Assembly: GCA_009602735.1 (NCBI GenBank)
Contig: WELA01005585.1
Span: forward strand, 53,090 to 117,089
Source: Mesotaenium endlicherianum
Taxonomy: Eukaryota; Streptophyta; Zygnematophyceae; Zygnematales; Mesotaeniaceae
Direction: 5' to 3'
Length of the DNA stretch: 64,000 bases
The notes under the pieces: generated by a model
Database searches by the model: none
Seen by the model: only the letters and a program-made list of their open reading frames with translations
What the model was told of the DNA's origin: nothing
Program-made: the position numbers and the translations under genes
Part shown: positions 33,501 to 46,900 of the stretch, in pieces
How positions within the stretch are numbered: the first letter of the stretch is position 1
Layout: every line of letters starts with the position of its first letter

Positions 33501-34904
33501 ACCTGTGGCTGCTGACTTCTTCCATGACGATATGTGCGTGGGGAGGATGAGCCTACTCCCGTGGCCTCTGTGGCCCTTGCTTGCCCATGTGACCAAGATA
33601 GAAGACAATGGGAACGGTGATGGCCATGGCGTGATTCCGAAGAAGCGTGTGCTGGTGCGTGACGATGCGAGGGGTGGGGTGTGGGTTGTGGGGCTGTGGG
33701 GATTGCTCACTTGCGCGGAACGGGCGTGCAGCTGATGGTGGCGGGCGTGGACGTGGTGCGGGAGGTGGGCGCCAACACAGCGTTCCACGTGGACCTGCGC
33801 GTGCAGCAAGACAGCCTTCGCAGCTCCCTGCTGGTGCAGCTGCGGGTCCAGGTGGCAGCCAGCGGGAGCGCCTCGCCAACGGTGGCGGGGCCCATGCTGA
33901 GTGCGTTCGAGCAATACAATCTCGTGGCTATGCCCCTCGTGCCCCCGCGCTCTCCCGGTCAGTCTTCTCTCTGCTCAGTATTGAACACGCTTGAGCCGAA
34001 GTAGAGTACGAGGGCCCTCGTTGTCAATGTTCCTCGCCGTTTTTGTTTTGTTTGAGAATGACACTTCCGGCACGCCCTCAGGATATCCTTCAGGGTCAAA
34101 CCTTGGTGGCACGACACGCTGAAGTGCCACGTCAGCAGAGTATGTGAAGAAGTCTCACATAGTCCAAATTCAGTGGACATGACGGGGATGTGTGGGAGAT
34201 GCCCGCTTTTGTCCGGCGCATGCAATGGGTGCTCGTGAGGCCAGGACCCTTGGAGGGCCGTGCCACGGCATGCGCCCCAGTCACAAATCTCCTTCCATCG
34301 TCCAGCATTGACATGGATAATCCTTCTTCTTTCTGGGATCTGGCTGCATGCTTGCTGTGACTGGGCTTCGCTTGCGCCCACCCGTGTGTGCACTCGTAGG
34401 GGTGTGCGTATGTGGGAACTTGAGAGTGAGTGAATCCTGCTTAGCCCTGTTGGAAGATGGTCTACTGGCTCGGGTGAAGCCTCAGACTGATGCCGTCGTG
34501 CTGAGCGTCCCCTTGTCCCATGCCTCTCACATTTGACAGGGGCCATCCGAATCAACTGCGGGGCGGCGACGCCTGTCACGTCAAGGGGCGTTATGTGGGG
34601 CAAGGACGATTACTTTGTGGGGGGGACAGCTGTTGCCGCCACAAGCAACTCCACCGCGCTGGTAAAGTCGGCAGGCTTCATCGATGCCCCCCTGTGGGCA
34701 GCCTATCGCGAGTGGACAGGTGGCCACGGGAAATACGTCATCCCCGTCTTGGAGGGCACCTACATGGTGAGTGCTCTGTAGCCCCTGGAGCTTCAGAGGT
34801 GGGGCCTGGAGGCTGGCGCTGGCGCTGGGCCCCGGGGCCGTCTGCAAGCTCTGCTGCCAACCACGCTGGGATGGGTCTCACCGTGCCGTCTTCTCTTTCC
34901 GTTC

Positions 34905-34943
<39 letters not shown>

Positions 34944-37900
34944 CCCTTAGGGGTTGCGCTTTGGGCCCCTGCCGCAGGAGGAGAGCATCGCAATATGTGG
35001 GCTAGCGTGATGGGGAGTGGGCGTGGGCCTTGAAGAGTCAGCCACGTGTGGCACGCATGTTGCAAACCCGCGTTGTTTCCCCACTCATGCCCTTAGTCAT
35101 CCTCTTGTGATGTTTCTTGAGGTTCACCCGCCCATCCCCTGAGACTTTGACACTTTGACCCCGAGAAATCTTGCAGCGTCTTGCACAACGGCTGAACAGG
35201 GCTTACTGGCAGACGCGGGGTTTGCTGACTCGAGCGTGTGCAACGTGCAGATACGCATGCTCCTGCTGAGCTTGACAAGTGTCGACAACTTGAGCCACCG
35301 CACGACTGCCATTGCTGTGGACGGCTATCCCGTAAGTGCTCTCCGTGCCCTCTTGTTTCAGTGGCCGCTTCTCTACTGCAAAGTGCTGTTGTCCAGCCAC
35401 TCCTAATGTTGTGTACACGACATCCCCATCCTCCCCTTCCTCCCACGCCCTCGGGTCCTTGCTCTGAACCCTGGCCACCTTGCATTCCGGCAGGCTCAGG
35501 CGGAATGAGCGTCGACGAGGCCCTAAGCAAGCAGAGTGGAATCCAAATTTGCGGCGAGCAAGAAGGAATGGTGTTTTGGCAGAAGAAAGGGAGGGGGGGA
35601 GGGGGGGCGGAACGAGGTCTTGGCACTGACAAGAGAGGCAAGTGGGTGGCAACCGTGAGGGCATGGGATAGAATCGTGAGAATTTTGATCTTGTGATAGT
35701 AAGGGGTGGACAAGAAGTTGCCGTCAGAGAAATCACGCGCCCGAGCTTGGCAGAGTGGCCTCTTCTGAGTTGTGGGCCTTGCTGGCAGCTCTACTCTGCT
35801 GTAGCATTTGCCCATGGTGGAGACTTGCAGAGAAGGAGTGCGTGTTGTCATGACGATGTGACGTGAATTCTTTGACCTGAGTTCTAGTCTGTGGTGACGA
35901 GCTTGTTTTGTTCTTTGAGTCCGCGGCTGCTTCGCCGTAGTCAGTGAAGGACATAAGTTTGTATCGACGTCGCAATCGTGCGTGTTGTGGCATGCTTGCA
36001 GCCGATCAAACTCACAGCATTGGGGCCGCTACCTGCAACACATTCACGGGTTGCATCTGTCCAGACGCCTTGTGCACGCGCAAACAAAGGGTCAGAGAGT
36101 ATGCACTTCTCCCCGAAACGTGAGGGCTCCTGTGCCCGGGAGGGTGCTGGTCGCACGCGCAGGAGCAGGTAGCAACGTGCCCCAAAGTGCGTGAAGGCGC
36201 ATTCACATGTCTCAGTGTGCCCCCACTAGGCATCATGCCCGTCCCGCTTCCCTGCTGACCCTCACTCGACCGAGGGAGCAACTTGCTGGCACGCCGCTGG
36301 CTGACGTGACCGGCCGCGTGTGGCACGCGCTTGTGTGGCAGTTTATTACCAATTTATTCGTGGGGAGCAGGCCGCTGACGGTGGAGTGCACCATGTGGCT
36401 GGCGGGGCCGCGCGCATCCTTCAGCTTCTTCTCCCCCGACTCCGCCCCCTGCGTCAACTCCATTGAGGTTCCTCCGAACCTTCAAACCCCCGAAAAACCC
36501 TTATCCATGAGGTCTCATTTCTCTTCTCCATTGTGGCCCGTCCATCCTTATGTGTGAAATTAAAATAAAGGCCATAAGCGGTCCCGTACCCTTGCTGCCC
36601 TTAATCAAATTCCCCCCCCCCCCCTTATTATGTCTTCTGCTCCTCCTTTTGTCTCTCCGTGTTGGTCAAGCGGTAAGTGTCCACACGCTTCGGGTCTCGT
36701 CCAGCCCGCATACCGTGTCCATTGCGCCACTGCTTGTTCGGCGTGCACCCACATGCGCGTCCACAAATCCAACAGCGTATTGGTGAATACTACAGCCATG
36801 GGGAGAAGGGGAGGGGTGTTATATCCACTGAGCATCATTTTTCGAATGTCCATACGTTAACACCTACGCATTTGTGTATAAAATCACATCATGTGTGAGT
36901 GTAACTGCGGGAACGTCACAATCATACTGGTTGCACGACTGTAGGTAGAAAGGTGTTGGTAGGCTGCCAGAGTGGACGCCAGTGCTCCGTTTGGTCAACA
37001 GGTTCTCTCACGGCACTCTCAGCACTTCCAACACTTCACCATGCTGGCAAACATCACTTAAGTGGGCACATACATTCTTCTGGGCAACCCCCTGAGATCT
37101 CCACGAGGTCCATCACGCCGCCGGCATAGGTTCACTCTCCAGCTCCTACTCTGCAACCCTCAAACTCAAAACCCTCATTTTGCCCCCTTCCGTCCCCTCC
37201 TGACCCCAAATCCGACACCTCGGCAAAACGCAGGTCATACCCGTGTCTCCCGACACATACGGCACGGCCACGCCGGGCCAGCCCACCGCGTGCAAGTTCA
37301 TCCGCGCCAACATCGGCGGCCTCAACGTCGTCGACAGGCTGGGTCGCGAGTACTTTGCGGACCAAGCGGGGTTCTCGTACTTGGACGGCGCCGGGGGTGG
37401 TGGCGGCGGAGGGGGCGCGAGCAACAGCAGCTCAGATACTGAGTCGTCCGTGATGATGCTGACGTCGGCGTCAGCCGGGCAAGATGGGTCCAAGAACATC
37501 AAGGGTGCGGACGCAAGCCCCGCCTACGTGGCGCCGGCTCTGCTCCTCACAGGCAGGAAGGCGGTGCGCATGGCTGCCGCACCCACAGCTGGCACGGGCC
37601 GAGCGGTCGTGGCTCCGACAGGTGGCGGAGGTGCCACTGCAGCGGTGGTGCCAACAATATCAATATTGAAAACTTTAAACAATACAGTTAGCATGTTCCT
37701 GGTGAGGCTGCACTTCTGCGAGGTGGACGCCGGCGTCGCCCCCGGGCAGCGTCTCCTGGACATTGTTGTCAACGGGGATGTGAGTTTCTCCCCTCTATCT
37801 TTCTGGTTCTAGGTTCATCCTCTTTGCCCTCAGACATCCAATGTCTTAGCTCCTCACGGACTCCGTGTCTTCCTCTCTCTCTCTCTCCCCCTCTCTTCAT

Positions 37901-40900
37901 GTAATATTTGCATTTAAATCCTATGCCTGTGTGCGTGTGTGTGTGTGTGTGCGTGTGTGGGCGTGCCTGTGCGGCAGGTGGCGCACAAGGCCGTGGACGT
38001 GGCAGGGGAGGTGGGCGTGCGCGCATCGCTCTTCAAGGACACGGTGGTGCAGCGCAAAGCCACGGATTTCTTGCGCGTGGACATCCGCCCGAGCGCGGGC
38101 AGCCCCCTGCAGGAACCCATAGTGAGTGCGCTCGACGTGCTGCAGCTGGGCTCATCGCGCTGGAGGCCTGCTGCTCCTCCCCCAGGTTGGCACCCGGGGC
38201 TCATTCACTCTCGCCTGGGCAGGCTGTTCGTCAAACAGTGCTGTCTTGTTACCCTGTGACGACACCCACTGCTGTCGCGGTTGAGGCCACCGTCTAAATG
38301 CCCCAGGGCTGCTCCGTTGTTGCCAGAGCTCTTCCAGAGTGACATCTGGGCATTGTGAGTGCCCATGAGTTGCAAACTGCCATTTGCAAAAATATTTGTA
38401 TGCAAGGCTGCCATAGAAAGCCCGCTCTTTGTGTTGGCCCTCCTGTCTGTTCTGTCTAGTCTTTTGGTCTTGAGAAAGCTTGTTCTCCTCTTCTGTTGGA
38501 ATAGAAAGTGAAACATGGCTTGTTTTGTCTGCGCTGACTCTTAACAGCTCCAAGAAAGCTTTGCCCACAGGAAGTCAGGGGCACATGGAAATGTTGCAGC
38601 CATACGGCCTCCACCGGCTGTTGGGCCTATTAAGCTGCCCATGTGCAGCACAGGCTGCACTAGCTACTGATGCTCCTGCAATTTCCTCAGCCATCAAGGC
38701 AATGAAGTGATTGAGCTTGCAGAACAGACCAGGTCCGGCACTCGAGGGCCTCACCACAGTAATAGGGTGTGCTGCGGTCGTTTGGAGATATGAGGGTTTT
38801 TGGAAATCGTCTGGCCTTTGGCTTTGTGGTCTGACAGCTGAGGGCTTGGTGTGGGTGAAGATGCACCAGTCGCGTGCGAGGTGGAGGGGCATCAACTCCC
38901 ATGTAGGACACCGTGTACTCTGAGAGGCTGGTGCAGTCACAAAAGTTGTCCTCGTTGACTCGAACCCCATCCCCCCTCCCCCTCCCCCTTACCCCCTTCT
39001 TTCTCTCTTTCTCTCTCTTTCCCTCCCTCCCTGCTTTCCTCGCTCCCTTTCTCTCTACATGTGTGTGTGTTTGTATGTGTGTGTCACGTGTGTCGATGCC
39101 CACGTGCGCGTGCCCGGCCAATTGCGCGAGCAGGAACAATCCGGATCAACTGCGGGGGTGACAATCTGACCGACGTCTACGGAGGCCAGTGGTTGTCCGA
39201 CCGCTACTTTGTGGGCGGCGAGGCGGTGGCGATGAACACGACAGCTGTCGGCATGGCGTACAATGAAGGCCTGGCGGACGGCGAGCTGCTGTCATCCATG
39301 CGCAAGTGGAGCAACGTCAGCCGCGGCCACTACAGCATCCCTCTGGAGCGCCCTGGGCTCTATTGGGTAAGAATTTGTTCCGTCTGCTGTGTTGGCCTCT
39401 TCACATCGCCGTGATCCTTTTATTGGGGGCGAGGGTGGGGGCGGGGNTTTGTTTCGACTCATGGCTATTGCATTCTCGATGCTTCCCCTTGCCATCGCTT
39501 CACGTGCTTATTTGCTCTCTAAGTTCTCGTTCACGGGGAGCACTTCATGCAGAACAGGTGCGTTAAGTCAGTGGACATTGACAAGAGGATGGCAAATGCT
39601 TCTCGCTTCTCTCAGCTCGTCAGCCAGGTGGCGGGCGGCGGCTCACTTCAGGGACACGTTCGCTTCTCATCACTATTAGCTAGACATCGAACACGGGGGT
39701 GTCCACAAGAGGGACATGTGATTGCTCGCTCTGGCTGCAGTATGATAAGAAGAAGTTCACCTCATGAAGGTGACCGCAAATGCGGCCAGATGCGGCTCAG
39801 ACTCGCGCAGCACAGTGGGGTTAGCCATGGCCACCTGCGTGCTATTCCTAGGCCTGTCCCTGCGCGGATTCAGAACCTTGCAAATCCGAGTCACTGCGAC
39901 AACACGAATCCTTGTCGCAGGTGCGACTTGTGTTCATGGACGTCGACGCGAGGGACGCTCTCAACCACACGTTCTCCATCCTCCTCAACGGCGAACCTGT
40001 ACGTCTCTCCTCTCTCTCATGTATATATACGCATATACGCATAGAGTTTATATGTAGAGATGTCGTGAGTTTGTATTTGTAAGTGCACATGTACATACAT
40101 GGCTCTACATTGTTATATGTAGATATATGTTTCTGTATATGTGTGCATAAATACCATTCATAGACATGTATTGACTTATGCGTGTACCAGTATGTATTTG
40201 CACTGCACGTGCACATATTCGTATGTGTAAATAAGGTAGAGACATATATACTTATATGTGTCTGCGTGTGAACAAGGGCCGTAAAGAATATTCCGGGTGC
40301 AACAAGACGCACGTGCATTGGAGGTTCCAAGCTTGATGCGGACTCATGAAAGGGCACGTCTTTGTACCAAATGCAGACAGTCTGTCCGAATGCGCAGAGT
40401 TGCGGCACACACGTGCAGGGGACATTATTGGGGGTGCCGCTTTATGTCACAGTCGAGAATTCGTTGTTCTTTCTCACCTCGTGCGGCCTTGTGAATGGAA
40501 TTTATTCTGAAAAGTGTACGCGTACGTGCCACATATCAGGTGAGATGTTGTCAATGGTACAGTTGGAGCCACTTATAGGACTGTGTGTACGTTGCATGGC
40601 TCTTGTGCTGTGTCCGTTAGCTCTCTCCCACCATGATGGAGCCCCCTCTATCTCAAATGCTTACTGGCGTGGGCCTGTGCCTTGTGTGGGCGTCTATTTC
40701 TCTTGCCTTTCTCATTGGTAGACGCTTCCCATTCGCCCTTGGAAAAATCTTACATTTGTCAAACCCTCTCCACTAACGGCCGTTCTGCTGTTGCCGGGGC
40801 TTTGGGTGCTTGCACTGGTGTGGCTCTCTTCCGCTCTCTCATCACGGAAGGTTGCCGGCACCCACTCAACCAACGACACGTTCACAGTGTCATCGTACGA

Positions 40901-43900
40901 ATTCACAGCGGACCTGGATGGGTCCGATCTCACCCTCAGTTTCAGCTCCCTCACAGACGCGTCACCTTACTACAGGGGCGTGCCAAGTGTCACCGCCATA
41001 GAGGTCTTTCCTGAGGGCCTACACTCAAACCTTTTGCCCCTCCCCTCCTCCCCCCACTTCCTCAACAACCCCTCTTTCCCGCACCCTACTCACTTTCCCC
41101 CTGCTTGCATCCCTTTCTTTCTCCCTCTCATTCCCATCCCTCCCCCCTCCTGTCTTAATCTGTCTGCCTCCGACTCTCTCCTGTCCCCCTTGTCATTGTG
41201 CTTCATAATTCTTTTTTGCTTAGGGACTAGGTTCTTGAATGCAGAATACTCGATGTTGCATATGGAAACCATGGAGGGTTCGTAAGGTCGCGTAACGTCC
41301 TTACTTGTTTTTTAGACTAGGAGCCCTATGCCCATCATAGGCTCTTGGCTGCTTGTGCAAGACCTTGAGAAACATGCTCTACTGTCTCCTGGAGGGGCAC
41401 GCTCAGTCATTTGAAATGAATGTGCCAAATAATTTGGTGAAACAAATGTGTGGGAAGCGGTAAAGGCGTGCTAGCATTACCCCTCACAGGTTGTGTGTGC
41501 AGAGGCAACTGTCTGTCAGTTCTCTTGTCTCGCCATTCTCTTTATTTGATCAGAATCGGGACACACTCAGTGCCTCCAATCAATCGAAGACTGGGAGCTG
41601 AAGCCCAGAGGGCTCAACAACCTGGCTGCGCAGACACCCCCGCTGTGCGCTCATGGACGCGTGTCAGGGCGCCACAGTGGACTGTGGTGCCTCTGTCTCT
41701 CTTGCGCACGCGCGTGCATGCATGCCGGCATCTTGCCTTCTCTATTATTGCGTGCTTCATTTTGAGTGTTCCCCTGTTTGCATTCACCTTTTCTGATTCC
41801 TGCGCTGCGAATCCTTGCTGGGACGCATTGACTCTGCCGGGGCCTATGTCCTCTCCAGTCACGAATCTGCCTGCGCTTTCCCTTTTGCCCTCTCCTGCTT
41901 GCAGGTGAGGCCCGCCCCAGCAGGGCTGTACCGCGAGAAGGTTAACCTGCCCGTGATGTCAGCAAGCCTCGGGGGATACAACATGGGCGGCATCCACCTA
42001 AGAGACGACGGCGGCCGCGACTGGCTCCCCGACACCTTGATCCCCTCTTCCAACGATGACACAGCGGTGCTATGGTCCAATGAGCCCGTGGACTGCGGAC
42101 AGGTGGCAGCGGGAGGCTACGTGCAGAGCATGTACCAGAGCGCGCGCATCAGCAAGCCAGACAGTGCCGGCGTGCCGACAGGTGTCAGCGGCTCCTTTGT
42201 GCGCTACGCCTACAGCTTCTTCCTCGTGCGCCTCCACTTTGCGGAGCTCGAGTTCTCGCAGGCGGGCGAGCGCGTGATGGATGTCCTCATCAACGACCAG
42301 GTGGGGGGTGCCCCCTCCCCACCACCTGTGTTGTCTGTGCCGCCCTTACCCCTGGCGTAGGCTTTTCTCCACTTCAAAAAGACTGACTGCTTTGTTGACC
42401 TCCTTACCTGTCGTTGGCTTGCTCCTGGTACGTTACCCTGTTGCCATGTTGACTTTTGACGATCGACTGTCGATGCACCCGACCTTGACCCTGCTCCTGT
42501 TACATTGACTTCTGGTTCTTTGACTCTCGCTTCACCCGGCCTTGACCCCGTCCGAGGGGCGTGTGGCGGCCGCAGGTGGTGATGAAGGACCTGGACCTCG
42601 TGCAAGCAGTGGGCCGTCTTAATGCCACCTACTTCGACTTTGTGACGCAAGCAGATGCGACAGGCGTCATAACGTTCGAAGTGAGGCCGAGCCGACGTAG
42701 CAAGCACCCGCAGGCGATGCTCAACGGCCTGGAGGTCCTCGTCTACCTGGCGCTGCACTCCAACGAGACCGAAACGGGTACGCCACCTCTCGTTCCCCTG
42801 TCACCATGTGTCATCTTCGTGGTGGAGGCTGGTGCAACTTGGGCGCCCTCGTGGGCTCAGAGAGGCCTGCTCGCCCCCACCACTCCCCTCCTGGTTGGTC
42901 ACAGACGCCCCTGCAAGTGCACCTGGTGCATGGCCCCACTTATACTCACCGACTTCCAACTCGCACTGATAATATTGTCCTTGTCCCAATGCTGCTGGTG
43001 GGGGCACAGACGCCATCAGGATCAACTGTGGGGGTAGCGAGTACGTGGCGCCCTCTGGCAAGCGCTGGGGGCAAGACCGCTTCTACTTGGGCGGCAACGT
43101 CTCTGAGGCCCCGCCCGCCTCTGGAGGGGAGGTCAACGCCCTGTCAACCAAGTCAACGGAGCTGTTGACCTCGATGGGGAACAGCGATGCGGTGCTGATG
43201 GCGTCGTACCGCTACTGGCCCGCAGGAGCCAACAACAGCTACGAGATTCCTGTGCCCTCTGCCCCCGGGCTCTTCCTGGTGGGCTGGCCTGTCTTCTCCG
43301 ATTCCTCCTCCACTCTGTGTCCTCGGTACCGCAATAGCATATCAGTGTTCTACCGTAATGCACAGCTGAGACGTCACGTGTTGATCGTAAAACATCAGAG
43401 ACGGTGAGGTGAAAAATCTCGACTCTTGGTGAAGGATGTGTGGACCTCTACTTGTACATGAGGCACTGGTGCTAAGCATGCGTACTGGGCCCTGACTGTT
43501 TCTTCTAGCAATCGTGACATGATTTTAGTTTGGTGGATGCCTGCAGGTCCGCATATACTTTGGCGAGTTTGAAAACGCGCAGCCGGGAAAGCGGTCCTAC
43601 TCCATCTACCTCAACGGCTTCCTAGTGCGTCTCTCCCCCCTCCTGCTTTCTCTGTGGGCTCGACTCCTTGACTGCACAAGGAGCTCACAGTGTGCTGACA
43701 GTGCTGCCTTTGGAACCCCAGAGTGTGTGCTTTTCATCGCATACGGATTGCTGGCCACTTGCTGTGCGTTTGTGTGCGTGATTTCCCTCCCCCTTCTCGC
43801 ATCATATTGTTGCAAAGCAACATCCAGCAGCCGTGCCCAACGTGAGGGTCTTTGCATGTGCTGGCAGCGAACCTTAAGCTCACTGAACACCCGCCGCAAT

Positions 43901-46900
43901 CATTTTCGACATTTTTACTGTGATGATAAGAGCTCTATCCAGCATGCCACCGAAAGAGTGAGTGACAGACGAGAGATGAGATCGTGTACCAGAAACAATG
44001 TTGAGACATATGCTGACTACGCATCAAGTGTCAGAAGCCCGTGCGCGCGATGGGATCGTCCCTCGGTGCAACTGGCCAGCACCACCCGGACGTGTTCCGG
44101 CATGTGAATTGCATGCGTCTATAAGCCTTACTGTTCTCTACGAACGTGTACTCTGTTCGACAAATGGCAGGTGGGGGGCCAGCTGGCGGCCCCGGACGTG
44201 CAGGATGTCTTCAGCTACGAGTTCACCCTGGCCATCGCCGGCCCCAATCTGACGGCCACCTTCGCGCGTCTCATCGGCGACCCCATGGTGTCCGCCATCG
44301 AGGTACATCTTCTACCTCAGGAAGCGCCACCTTGTCTTGAGCGTAGCACACCAACAAAATTACTAGCATTCATGTATGGTCTTGCATGCACGTGGTTTCT
44401 GTGTGTGCATGACTGTGTGTAGAGTACGGCAGGAGCTTGGAACTCGAGGGCAAGGACAGGAGCTTTCTCTCTGCGTGTGTAGGGTGGAAGGGGGAGTGTA
44501 AGTGTGGATGCGTGCGCATGCATGCATGCGTGAGTGTGACTACTACCAGCCCAGGTTCCGTCTCGATGTTTGTGCACCTGAGTATGTGCTCGTGTGAGGC
44601 TGGAGGACCGTCCCATCCGCAAAGTCAAGGATCAGCTGGAAGAGTGACCCAACTGTACGGAACGTGGCCCGCGCTTGCATTGCCTACATTCGTTCGTCCT
44701 CAGCCTGTGAGCTCACGCATACAGCCACTTGCTGTACGCTCAGATGACAGACACCAACATTGGGCGCCACTTGCGTATCTCGAGTTGGAACTGCCATCCG
44801 GCTCTAGGCAGGCCCCAGGTGCCGGAAGCTGAGCCCTGAAAGGACTCCCAGCACTGCGTAGGATGAGCATGTGCGCATGTGGATTGGGTGCGGGCAAGCA
44901 TGGCAAGCACTTACGTTCCAGTTTGAGCCGGGCTCCAGCGCTAGGCCCTGGCCTCCCCCCCATCCTTCCGCTGTTCTCCTCCATTGCTCTTGTTCTCTGC
45001 GCGTATTCATAGCCAAGGCTGACTTTGCCCTTCACTCTGGGCGGGGCCCTGCCATAATACGGGGCAGATCGTGATGCCCATGCATCGCGATGCCAACGTG
45101 CATATCCCTACGAGTGCGCGTCCGTGTGTGCGTGCTTGTGCGCGCGCCTGTGCGGATGGGCAGTTAGTGAAGCAGAAGGAGGGGCTGTTCAACCAGACGC
45201 GGAGGACGCGCGAGGTGCTGCAGCTGTACGGCAACAACCGCAAAAACGTCGGCGGCCTCTACCACGAGGACTCAGGTGGGGCACCCACCCCCCTCCCCCC
45301 ACCCTTCCCCTNNNNNNNNNNNNNNNNNNNNNNNNNNNNNNNNNNNNNNNNNNNNNNNNNNNNNNNNNNNNNNNNNNNNNNNNNNNNNNNNNNNNNNNNN
45401 NNNNNNNNNNNNNNNNNNNNNNNNNNNNNNNNNNNNNNNNNNNNNNNNNNNNNNNNNNNNNNNNNNNNNNNNNNNNNNNNNNNNNNNNNNNNNNNNNNNN
45501 NNNNNNNNNNNNNNNNNNNNNNNNNNNNNNNNNNNNNNNNNNNNNNNNNNNNNNNNNNNNNNNNNNNNNNNNNNNNNNNNNNNNNNNNNNNNNNNNNNNN
45601 NNNNNNNNNNNNNNNNNNNNNNNNNNNNNNNNNNNNNNNNNNNNNNNNNNNNNNNNNNNNNNNNNNNNNNNNNNNNNNNNNNNNNNNNNNNNNNNNNNNN
45701 NNNNNNNNNNNNNNNNNNNNNNNNNNNNNNNNNNNNNNNNNNNNNNNNNNNNNNNNNNNNNNNNNNNNNNNNNNNNNNNNNNNNNNNNNNNNNNNNNNNN
45801 NNNNNNNNNNNNNNCCCCCTCCCCCCACCCTTCCCCTCCCCTCCTCTCTCTCCCTCCCTCCTGCACGCGCGCTGACTGAAGTTGAAGGAGACAGAGAGAC
45901 AGACACCCACGGAGAGGAGCGAGGAGTGTATCGTGCTATCTCGAGGCTGACAACAACTTGAAGGTGGCCATGCGGGGGAGTCGTTCCCAACTTTCAGCCA
46001 TGGTCCTGACCCGTACCTCGGACGCGTGGGGCCGCAGGCAGCCGCAGATGGCTCTCTGACGACTCCTCGGAGTACACCAACCCCAACAGCAGCACGCGCA
46101 CACGCCTGGTCCCCATCAGGGGCACGGAGGTGGCGCCCAACTACCTGCCCCTGGCCGTGTATCAGAGCGAGCGCTACGTGGCGGCGGAGCATGCGGGCGC
46201 CGACGGGCTGACAACTGGCATCGCAGTGGTGCACGCCAACGAGGTGATAGTGCGGCTGCACTTTGCGGAGCTGGAGGTGGAGGACGTGGGCGCGCGCGTG
46301 CTCGACATCTTCATCAACAACAAGGTGCCGCCTGCCTGCCTGCCTGCCTGCGTGCCCGCCCGCCCTCGAGCCCCTGTTGCTTGAGTGCCCAGGGGCAGGG
46401 TGGGTGCGGGTGCGGGTGCCTGCACCCTCCGGCGTCTTCCAGGTTCCACTCGTTCCCGTCTGCCCAACCCAGTGGCCGTTCCGAAGGGCTTTTCTATCTT
46501 CTTGCTCACGCCTGCACAGCTGTTGCGCGGAACTGATCTGTGAATGAGCAAGAAAGACGTAGTGGGTGCGATGCCCTCGAGGCTCCTCAAAGTCTCCTTC
46601 ATCCCCGCTCCTCTGTCAGATGAAGGAAGGACGCCAGGTTGCCGCCGGCCATGCAGGGAAGTGGCTGCTCACAGGGCCCAGCCGGAAGCGTTTAGCTGGG
46701 CCACCTGGCCTCTGACAGCATGTGCAGGTGACATGTGCTGACGCATGGCCGCTTCAGCTGACGCACTCGTGTTCCATGATGACGAGGATAATGATGCGGC
46801 TCTCGCGTTCTGGGGTGCCAGCTGGCGAGGAGTGCGCTGGACGTGGTCAAGGAGGTGGGGCCGCGCGCCGCCCACTTTGAGGACTTCCGGTTTCTGACCG

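Noticed and set aside
35203-35851. Long minus-strand ORFs inside the receptor-kinase gene
   Set aside because: They overlap introns and exons of the + strand gene, are Ser/Pro-rich and have no recognisable domain.
45071-45990. Long ORFs spanning the N gap
   Set aside because: They are open only because N codons are not counted as stops; the real exon ends at 45275.
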